From positions 738,431 to 802,430 of the forward strand of contig NW_022985452.1 of NCBI RefSeq assembly GCF_010093595.1: 64,000 nucleotides of DNA, written 5' to 3'. Position 1 is the stretch's first letter, and each line of letters opens with the position of its first letter. The stretch is from Mytilinidion resinicola. Its lineage: Eukaryota > Ascomycota > Dothideomycetes > Mytilinidiales > Mytilinidiaceae. The translations under genes and the position numbers were made by a program. Below, in pieces: positions 55,880 through 64,000 of the stretch. The notes under the pieces are model-generated. The model saw only the letters and a list, made by a program, of their open reading frames with translations. It was not told the origin of the DNA and did not search any database.

Positions 55880-57763
55880 ATGGCACCTCCAAGTTACACG
55901 AAATACATCGCCTTCGAGCGCGCTCCTGGCGTCTCGAGAATCGGTCACTACGATGAGTCCAGTGGTAACATCCAGCCACTCTCTTTCGCGTCTGGAACAC
56001 CCATATCGAACTTGTACGAAGTCATTGAGGTAGGGGAGAAGGGCATCGCACCCGCTGGCGAGCCAATTCCGCTCTCTTCGGTCAAGCTTCTCGCCCCAAT
56101 CTACGGACGCGACGTGCTGGCTGTGGGTAAGAATTACGCCGAACACGCTCTGGAGTTCCACAGCTCTGGATACGATAGCTCGGACAGGACTGCCCAGCCT
56201 ACGCATCCCGTAATTTTTACCAAGCGAGCTACTTCCATCATTGCTCACGGAGAGGACATCTACCCCCACCCAAAGTTCACCACTACGTTGGACTACGAGG
56301 GCGAGATTGGCGTCATCATTGGAAAGACGGGCTTCCGCGTTTCTGAGGCTGATGCGATGAAACATGTCTGGGGCTATACCATCATCAATGATGTTACTGC
56401 TCGCGAGAGGCAACGGGATCACAAGCAATTCTATATTGGCAAATCCCCCGATACTTTCTGCCCTATGGTGAGACTCACTTGGGTTTCCTCTTGATATCCA
56501 CGTGGATCATGTATTGATAACATTCCAGGGCCCAATAGCTGTTCCCGCGAGCCATCTACCAGAAGTCCTACGTGTGCAAACTCATGTCAATGGTAACAAG
56601 CGGCAAGACGCAACTACCAACGATTTGATCTTTTCGATCCCCACTCTCGTCAAGACGCTTTCCGAAGGACAGACACTTCAACCCGGAGATGTCATAGCTA
56701 CCGGAACAGTAAGATCCACTCCCGGATAAGCTGCTATCTAGAATCTAATCTGTTTCCAATCAAGCCCGCTGGTGTTGGTTTCGGCCAAAAGCCCCCAGTT
56801 TTCCTCCAGCCTGGTGACGAAGTCACCATTTCTGTGACTGGATTGGGAACTCTCAGCAACAAAATCGCAGCGAACGCGTCTGTGAACCCCATCATTCAGC
56901 AGGTCGCCCAAGTCTCTTCCATCGCATACACCAACGCCGCTAAATCTCTCAATTCAGATGTCGGCCTGACATCAATCAACCACAAGCCTCTCTACTATCA
57001 CCAAGTTGGCGACGCATCTAAACCTCCAATCGTGTTCGTCCACGGTCTAGGCGGAACGAACGAATACTGGACACCTCTCCTCCACTCCTTGTCCCAAACG
57101 CACTCCTGTCACCTCTTCGACCTGGAAGGCCATGGCATCTCTCCCACTCATCCCCTGAGCGCTCCCTCCATCTCTTCCTTCGCCAATGATGTTCGCGGGG
57201 TGTTCGATCACGCCAAGATCACAGCTAGTTCCGGTGCTACGCTCATAGCGCACAGCATGGGCTGCCTCGTCGCACTATCCTTCGTTCTCGCGATTCCCGG
57301 ACTCGTGAAAAAGCTCGTTCTCGTCGGCCCTCCACCTTCGCCTCTCCCGGAAGCTGCATCAAAGGGGTCGTACGCGAGAGCCACACTCGCACGCACCGAA
57401 GGCATGACTGCCGTCGTTGATGCTGTCGCTACCGCTGGAACGTCAGAATACACGAAGGCATCGAACCCACTTGGCCTGGCGGCTGTGCGGATGAGTCTGC
57501 TTGGGCAGGATCCGGAAGGGTACGCGAAAGCGTGTGCCGCACTCGCTGGTGCTACTGAAGGACTCGACATTGCCAGTGTGGATGCCGAGACTCTAATCAT
57601 CACGGGTGACGAGGACAAGGTGAGTCCGGCGGAAGTCTGCGGAGCCTACAAGTCGAAATTGGGAAAGAAGTCCGCCGGGGTCAAGGTTCTAGAAAACACA
57701 GGGCACTGGCACGCGTTTGAGAGCCCGCAGAAGTTGGCGGAGGTGGTTAGTGGTTTTGTTTGA
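55880..57763 (+). CDS. Fumarylacetoacetate hydrolase-alpha/beta hydrolase fusion
   Basis: Exons 55880-56467, 56529-56708 and 56765-57763 join to 588 aa. Residues 1-about 275 are an FAH/FAHD1-type domain: YAEHALEFHSSGY, metal-binding LDYEGEIGVIIGKTG, INDVTARERQRDHKQF and ending PGDEVTISVTGLGTL. With no stop or intron, exon 3 continues through a linker (NKIAANASVNPIIQ) into an alpha/beta hydrolase: oxyanion HGLGG, nucleophile elbow AHSMGCL, and His in ENTGHWHAF. FAH-fold enzymes cleave C-C bonds of beta-keto or 2-oxo acids; the second domain hydrolyses an ester or C-C bond. Both could act in sequence on a ring-cleavage product. A 140-nt AT-rich leader precedes ATG. Confidence 0.8.
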
Positions 57764-59065
57764 TGTGTTACACGTGGGAGGTATTGAACCGGTAGGAATA
57801 GGGCACAGCAACACAATACGCATAGATTCCGCTTTCTCTATTTCGTCTTCTGTCGCCACCCACTAGATACCTATAAATATGTGAAAGGGCTCACTCCGCC
57901 TGTCGTCACTTATACAGCACCGAGGCATAAGTTTGGCCACTTCTTAATTACAACTCCTTGAGCTTTTTCGAAACTCCAAAGACGATGTAAAATTCGACGT
58001 AGTGCATATTTGACTACCTTTTGACGAAGTTGACACCTGCTAGCTGGAGAACTCCTTACAGTGGTGTCGAGCGAGCAAGTGCGAAGCTGGAGCAGTGATA
58101 TATCCGTCCTCCTCCTCTACGCCCTCTTACTAGGCATGACAACGCTCGGCTGCAGCGTCATTGTGGGGAATTGTGGGGGTGGGGGAGTTTCGCAGGGATA
58201 TCTAGAAGCTCGGGGCAAGCTCCATCTTAGCCTTTATTGCCATCCTCGGCAGAGTATGATTTGCAATCCCTCCTTCTTCCATCTTTCCTTCATCTTCATC
58301 GATTCTGGATCCTCAATCTTTCAACTGTGCTTGTTGCATCTCTCCAATGATTTCTGACTCAGCTGCCATCGGTCTTTGTGACTGTCTTGCGCGCGTGGGC
58401 AAGATAGCATTTAAGGCCGCCCAGCGATGTGTCAGTAAGGTACAGGCACCGGCCAGGAAGGGACAGCGGATTCAGGGGCATTTCTGGAATAGTCAAGAAA
58501 CTCTCAGGTTGGAAAGGGAGACTGTCTCGTTGTCTCGGTGTTCATCGAGGACTCTGGTGCCATCGTCATAGATCATCACCACTTCATGGCAGCGGAACAT
58601 GAGGTAGATTTGATCGGCATTTGATCAGGCATGTATTTCCTTATACAGATATGTGGCCTCTATCCTAATCTATGGTATCCAGGCTGCCCGTACTCATCGA
58701 GATGCATCCTAACCACAACGTCGTTGTTCTCAAGGTGGATGGAGAAGCCGGCGGCGCGTGGAGTACCGGCAAATCTCGGATCTTCCACATGACATCCACA
58801 TTGCTTTACCCGGATTTCCAGGACGCTTATACGATAAGTTCTGGACGCAGGCTCCGTTAGGAACAACCAATTATTCTGACAAGTCGCCGGCGGGTCTCTC
58901 GGCCTCCGAGAGCCACCACGGACGCTTCCCGGCGCCCCCTGTCGTCAATCATTCAAGATATTTTACCACGGGCCACACTCATGGAGCCTCTGACCCTATT
59001 CATCGCTTTGCGGAGGATGTGTGAGTGAGCAGCTTGATCAAGGAGGAAGACAGACAACCTACCAT
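57764..59065. other. Repeat-bearing interval
   Basis: Holds a truncated MITE at 57913-58105 and open frames with no recognisable family on both strands. No gene is supported. Confidence 0.4.
57913..58105. mobile_element. MITE copy D, right end lost
   Basis: Left end TACAGCACCGAGGCATAAGT matches the other copies. The interior has CAGTGGTGTCGAGCGAGCAAG, shared with copy A. Alignment ends at about 58105, after GCAGTGATA, before the terminal repeat. Confidence 0.6.
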
Positions 59066-59281
59066 TACAGCACTAGGCCATAAGTCTGCGCACACGGGTA
59101 CCACTTCTTTGGTATCACTGTTGGAAGCTAGACACCACTGTCAGGAGCGACCCCGTCACTATTAAACCACGCAGCTTAAGAGGGAGCTCAGATTCCGCTG
59201 CACTTCAGTTTTATGGAAACCCATGGAGGTACCCCTAGCAGTAGCAAACGAGCGTGCACAGACTTATGGCCTATCACTATA
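59066..59281. mobile_element. MITE copy B, complete
   Basis: Left end TACAGCACTAGGCCATAAGT; right end reversed TATAGTGATAGGCCATAAGT; inverted repeats about 30 bp. 216 bp with TA at both ends. A short inverted GACACCACTGTC segment inside matches the interior of copies A and D in the other orientation. Confidence 0.8.
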
Positions 59282-59359
59282 TTGAGAAGACAGCCCCAGG
59301 GAATGCTGCCCACCCTAAGTTATAGACGCCAATAAGCAAAGCTCGATTACCAACTTGTT

Positions 59360-59621
59360 AGATATCCCGGCTAGATCAACATTCGAAGTCACGCTCATCC
59401 ACGAAGAATCTCGACTATCCGAAGCACTCGAAGAATCGGCTAGCCGCCAATTCATAGTAGTCAGCGGCGCAAAGTCGACCGCCAACGTCGTCTACGCAGC
59501 TGCAAAAGATGGGAAGAAAGGCTCAATGACGATCCGCAAGTACGGCAGTGGAGCAGCGGCTTTTCCCAATTATGCAAAACGTAATTGGAATTTGGCAACG
59601 TCGGCAATTGCTAGGGGATAG
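59360..59621 (+). pseudogene. Flavin monooxygenase fragment
   Basis: An 84-codon frame contains FIVVSGAKSTANVVYAAA and GKKGSMTIRKYGSGAAA. This resembles the second, NADPH-binding Rossmann motif of FMO-like monooxygenases (VVVxGxxKSAxDxxxxxxxxGKxVxxIxR...G). There is no ATG, and FAD-binding and C-terminal parts are absent nearby, so it is a stranded exon or relic next to a MITE. Confidence 0.4.
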
Positions 59622-60024
59622 CAAGGCAGTAGTGTATGCAATTAGGGATCGACTTTAATACATTACTTCTCACGGGGAAAAAGCGATCGAATACTTTCAT
59701 CTTCATGTCGCGTTGAGAATTTAGTAGGGGTGGCCTCAACAAACGCAACAAAATCAACGAGTTCGAAATAATTAATCACCGTCAACCATTTCACAAGCTC
59801 GATCAAAGATTCAATCTGAAGATCTAAAGATAGAAGTTTCAATGTATTTCCAGAATTTAGATCGAAAATACTTCTTCAGAGATATGTCTAACGGACTCTC
59901 CGAGTCACTACTCCCGGCTAGTAGAAGAATTCTACGAGCCTGTCACAATCCCCAATTACCTCCATGCCCGAAAGTCTTCAAATTATCTTCTTTAACAGCT
60001 CGGCCATCTCCACCAACAGAGCCG

Positions 60025-60745
60025 CTAATGGCGCCTCCTAGGCCTGCAGCAGAGAATCACAAAGGTAACAAACGCAGCAGGCCCACCGATAGTAAAGAAG
60101 CAAATCATAGCAATCTCAGAAGTAGGATACGTCTCCTCCAACATCTTCCTAATCCTTCGCAGCGTCTGCTCGCTCGGCTTATCCACCTTCGTCCCATTCA
60201 ACGTAGCATTATGGTAGCCATACGCCCCGCGCCAAACGCCTATTTTGCCAACGCCGCCTACATGCTGCCAGCCACAATACGGGATGTAAACCTCCATCGA
60301 CACGTCGACAAATCCTGCGTTAGGAAGCGCCTTTCCCCTGAGGTCGTGGTTGTAGCGGTAGTACCAGGGTGTGTTGATGCAGAGGATCGTGTCGGGCACG
60401 GCCGGGTCCTTAAAGTAGACGTAGGCCGCGAAAGGGTCGCCGTTGCAATCGTCTAGAGTGCTCTTGACACGACCTCCGGATGTTCCATGGAAGAGTAAAA
60501 GGGCTGCAGCGCCCGTGATGGCAACGCCTCTTCCTGCGTGGCCCGCGGAATATCCTACTGCGTGTCCTCCGCCACTTCCGCCGCCGCCGTTGGCTGCTCT
60601 TTTGTCAAGATCATTCCATGGCGCGGTTAGGGTGCTGTGAGTGGTGAGTTAAAAATCCTTGGCTCGATTGGTTCTTTGGGATGGCCTACCAATTGATGCT
60701 AGCAAGGAACTGGAGGATCACCAGGAGGATGGAGAGGGTATTCAT
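60025..60745 (-). CDS. Secreted/type-I membrane protein with DKR processing site
   Basis: Exons 60745-60690 and 60634-60025 join (donor GTAGGC, acceptor CTCACAG) to 221 aa. Residues 1-about 18 (MNTLSILLVILQFLASIN) form a signal peptide. Then LTAPWNDLDKR has a Lys-Arg Kex2-type site, followed by a Gly-rich stretch (NGGGGSGGGHAVG) and a hydrophobic Ala/Gly segment. The middle has CNGDPFAAYVYFKDP, ILCINTPWYYRYN, and YCGWQHVGG. Near the C-terminus AMICFFTIGGPAAFVTFVIL is a membrane span before CCRPRRRH. I do not recognise the family. Repeated Kex2-processed products are not seen; there is one site. Topology is inferred. Confidence 0.6.
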
Positions 60746-61932
60746 GTCGAAGCAGTGGATGATCTTACTTCGGCTTGAGTATCGAGTGGTAAAGGTGACC
60801 CCGAATGGCGATCATGAAGTTTCTGTGTTAGCTTTGACTTCGGTATGATTCTCAAGAATGATCAAGTTTGATATGTCAAATTTCGAAGGGAACGCAGGGC
60901 TTAAGTAGATTCTCTTCATGGTCGCCGCCCATGGGCGGACGCATTCATCGCACCCTGGGCCAAGATATCCGACAACATGAATAGCCATATCTACCAAACA
61001 GTGAATGGGTTACGGGGCTGAGGCTCTGCCTCTAATCCAATCAAGAAGCCTTCTAGAAGCAGCCAAGAATGAAGATGTTATGCTTCCATGGTACAGACTC
61101 TGGCATATGTATTGAGAGAAGTGCCGATGTCAGATGACCTTGAGCGTGACGTGGAGAGGTTCGAACCATGGTTACTGACATCTCTCTCCCGATGTTTTAA
61201 GTCTTGGCATATTCAGATTGATATGCTCGATGGCAGGATAGGTTGACCAGTAACACTTGAATCTGTGCCTATTCGCATTATCGAGCATAGTACATCTCAT
61301 CTGAAGTTGTAATAATCGGCGAGGGCACCTTAAATGGTATAAATCAAGTGTGCTCAGAATGTTGTCCTGTAGCTGTAGTCCGTGGTGCTCATTACTTTGG
61401 TTCACTGACGGGACGGCCCGGAGGCTTCCCGGGGAGTACCGGTACACTTAAGTACCGCTTCAGGCTGGCCTAAATCTCGACGACAAACACTAAGCCCGTG
61501 CGTTCTGTAGACCGTCTCTTCTATATTGGCTTTCCAAAGCTAAGCCTATCTACTCCGCTTCATAGAAAGAAAAATCTAGACAGATGTAGTCCGCTATTGG
61601 GGCCTAGCCACCCACATCTTCCCATTTTATTCGAGATTCGGAGGTTGTGGTCTCCGGTGGACGCTGAGTTCTCTGGCCCTCAGGCTTGGGTTGATCATCG
61701 TAACGCCAAAGTTGTGTGGTCAGAGATACAAGAAAGGGAAAGGAGAAATAGATAGAACTATGTGGCAGTTGGTGAGACTTTTAAGGTCATTGGACGTGGA
61801 TAATTATGCAAGAGATGAGCATGCGAATTCTGCAGACACGAAATCGGACCTACGGCTCTCAGACCTTGAAGGCTGCTAATTGCTACAAGATGAAAAACTT
61901 TTATTTCATGTCTCATAATATCGACCCTCCAT
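60746..61932. other. Intergenic interval
   Basis: No gene supported. It includes the promoter of the secreted protein gene and the 3' UTR of the GH31 gene. Short open frames lack recognisable motifs. Confidence 0.4.
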
Positions 61933-64000
61933 CTACGAGCTCAAATCTGCTGTAAAGTCCTCTAAAAGCGGCACGGTTGCCTTCAAACTCAAGCTCCCCT
62001 TACTCGCGTCAAACTGCACTGTCGCATTCTCACCCGCGGGCTTGCTCGCACCCAACACCAACACCCCACTGATCACGGAAGTAGTGTTATACCCGTAGCT
62101 TCCCGTCATTTTGAACAGCCCGTTGTCGTAACTGAAGCTGATATGCGACGTATTCGGCTGCTCGATCGCATCGCCCTCATCTAGATACAGTTCTCCCACC
62201 GCCTGGCTAGTGGCATTCGGCGCAATCCACAGCACGAAATCCTTCTTTCTAAGCTCCGTCGTCGTATTCGCGCTGCTAGCTCGAAGTGGGATTATCGAGC
62301 CGCCTTTCACGTGCAGCGGGATGGAGGTGAAGGGCACGTCGTCGAGCGTCACCCATGACCCATTGCCCTGGACTTTCTCGCCGGTCCAGAAGTCGTAGAA
62401 GAGGTCGTTCGGGAGATAAATATCCACGTTGGTGGCGTTCTCCTCGGTTACGGGTGAGATGAGGATGGAATCTCCGTAGAAGTACTGGTACTGAATAGGG
62501 AAGGTGTTGGCGTCTTCTGGGTACATGAAGAATAGCGGGTTTAAGAGTGGGTCGCCAGAGGTAGACTGGCGGTAGAAGGCTGTGTAAATGTAGTCGAGGA
62601 GGCGGTAGCGGACATCGATGGCGATCTTGGCTGCTTCCGCGACTTCAGGCCAGCGGTAGTACTCCTGCGGGATGGAGGTGTCGCCGTCGTGGTTCCGGTA
62701 GAAGGGGCTGAATGCAGCAAGCATAGCCCATCGTGAGCAGAGAGTGGTGGTAGTGTTCCCACCGAATCCGCAAGTATCGGCACCCACCATTGGTATCTGG
62801 AAAAGCGCAGCAAATTCGAGGATCTCGGCTATTAAGTAGCGATAGTGGTCCCAATCACTTAGGTTGTCTCCTAACCAGTGACCGACCTTAGTGCCAGCAC
62901 CAGCAAACTGGAATAGTCAGCATGATTGTGCATCGAGCAAGGCATGCAGGGCGTAGAAAAAGAAAAAGCAAAATCATCAAGCACGCTGCACCATGTGTAA
63001 GGCCGTCTGCCACTGTTTAGAGTGCTTCAATGACTTTTCAAAAAGCCCGAGGCGAAGAGTTTCCATGACGTAGAAGTGTCTGAAAATGCATTGAAGCACA
63101 CCAAGCAGTGGCATACATTCGTACACACCCAACTCGGCTTGTTCGGGATAAGAGGGCTAACTTTTCTATGCCTCGCGTGCATGGAAGCTGTACATACCGT
63201 GCTTCGCGTGATAATCATCGGCCGACGCTCCGGGCGGCGAGCTAACATAGCTTCTCTGCTGGCCGAGGACATCAATGTCCCGTATAAGTTATGAGTGTCG
63301 TACTGGACAGTTCCGCCGTAGTTGACCAGATTAGTGAAAAGTGTGAGATTGCTTATAGAACCTGCTGCATTCTTGATCGTGTAGGGTGGATCTGTGAGAT
63401 TCCTACCTGGCAGTCCCAGCATGTCCCCGTCCGATCGGCGGTCGGTCGATCGTCTAGAGATAGATCCCGAAGGTTGGAAGTCGGCTGGGAATCCAGGAAT
63501 CACTCTACCAGAGCTGTTTCGGGCTGGTGGAGGCTTGGGAGGGTCTCCAGCTTCAACGGCGTATCCTTCTGGATCCGAACAAGGATACGGGCAGAAGTTT
63601 GATGCTTCGTTCATATCGATCCACAGCGCATCAATATCGACACCGGTCTCTGTGCTGAAGAATGATAAGAACTCATTATTCCAGTAATTTTGGGTATTAG
63701 GGTGGAACCAATCCGGGAATGCTGCAACCCCAGGCCATACCACTCCCTTGTAGATTGATCCATTGTCTGTTTTAAGGAAGATGTCTAGGTCCGCTCCATT
63801 GTTGAAGCCGGGGTAATCTTGGTACGCTACAGCAGGGTCAACCATGACGATATAGTGTTGCTGGTGATCATGAAGATATGTTACAAGTTCCCGAACCTTC
63901 TCGAGAGGAAACCGTTCCGGGTCTACGGTGAAGACTTTACGAAGTTGCATGTAATCAATATCCGTCCACATCGTCTCAAGTGGTATTTCGGCTAGCGAGT
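61933..64000 (-). CDS. GH31 alpha-glucosidase, 5' partial
   Basis: The gene runs off the right edge: frame open from 64000. Exons 64000-63198 and 62907-61933 join over a 290-nt intron that splits the RST|FAGAG motif. The fragment encodes ...LAEIPLETMWTDIDYM, the retaining nucleophile in WIDMNEAS, acid/base region RST|FAGAGTKVGHWLGDN and FFMYPEDANTFPIQYQYFYGD with a beta-sandwich C-terminus. This is the secreted GH31 type that releases glucose from maltose and starch ends. There are many N-glycosylation sequons (NTTT, NATS, NTTS). A hairpin element sits in the intron. Confidence 0.9.
62995..63128. mobile_element. Inverted-repeat element within the GH31 intron
   Basis: Arms GTCTGCCACTGTTTAGAGTG with CTTCAATG following (63005-63032) and CATTGAAGCACACCAAGCAG with TGGCATAC following (63089-63116) are inverted copies. 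The same core (TGAAGCAC..CAGTGGCA) occurs in each 158-bp repeat at 37.5-38.0 kb. Confidence 0.6.

Noticed and set aside
61150..61180. GGTTCGAACC as a tRNA B-box
   Set aside because: No matching A-box or acceptor stem lies upstream at the right distance, so a tRNA is not supported.
1..64000. CRISPR arrays, bacterial operons or rRNA genes
   Set aside because: No regularly spaced direct repeats with unique spacers and no rRNA-like tract seen; gene structure is eukaryotic throughout.

Overview
The window is from a filamentous ascomycete (Pezizomycotina). Genes carry short introns of about 50-75 nt with GTAAGT-type donors, CTAAC-like branch sites and CAG/TAG acceptors. Proteins match fungal families: HET-NACHT-WD40 NLR, HeLo pseudokinase, Zn2Cys6 factor, Ato transporter. 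The class cannot be fixed from sequence alone. Exon joins given here were read by hand and checked for frame; they are not transcript-supported.

Left block, about 1-13.4 kb, is a transposon-rich accessory region. It holds the start of a Mutator-like transposase gene, an Est1-type gene between two copies of a short repeat, a Myb/SANT gene abutting a dead Copia integrase, a broken SAM-like gene, a coiled-coil gene with one stop codon, a BAH-domain gene, and the relic of a DUF3435/FluG-type tyrosine recombinase, the family that includes Starship captains and Crypton-like recombinases. Most premature stops here look like CAA/CAG changed to TAA/TAG, as expected of repeat-induced point mutation (RIP).

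The segment 13.8-20 kb has an intact GFO/IDH/MocA oxidoreductase gene, then a HET-NACHT-WD40 NLR gene enclosed by a roughly 160-180 bp inverted repeat, with a 116-bp palindromic element just inside the right arm.

From 20 kb on the DNA is mostly ordinary gene-rich chromosome: RING protein, kinase-ankyrin protein, HeLo pseudokinase, HEXXH protein, Pro/Gln-rich protein, butanediol-type dehydrogenase, a divergent ubiquitin-like protein, a small secreted Cys-rich protein, a GNAT enzyme, ribosomal eL22, a Sec14 protein, DNA polymerase alpha subunit B, a Zn2Cys6 factor, an amidohydrolase, a cytochrome b5-like protein, an Ato/GPR1 transporter, a FAH-alpha/beta-hydrolase fusion, a secreted single-pass protein and a GH31 alpha-glucosidase running off the right edge.

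A family of about 215-235 bp TA-ended inverted-repeat elements (MITEs) is scattered through the core. One copy sits inside an intron of the Zn2Cys6 gene and one overlaps the start of the HeLo pseudokinase gene. A separate hairpin lies inside the GH31 intron. Self/non-self-type genes (NLR, HeLo, a PigL_N/HeLo-like relic) are found near repeats, suggesting that mobile elements shape this part of the genome.
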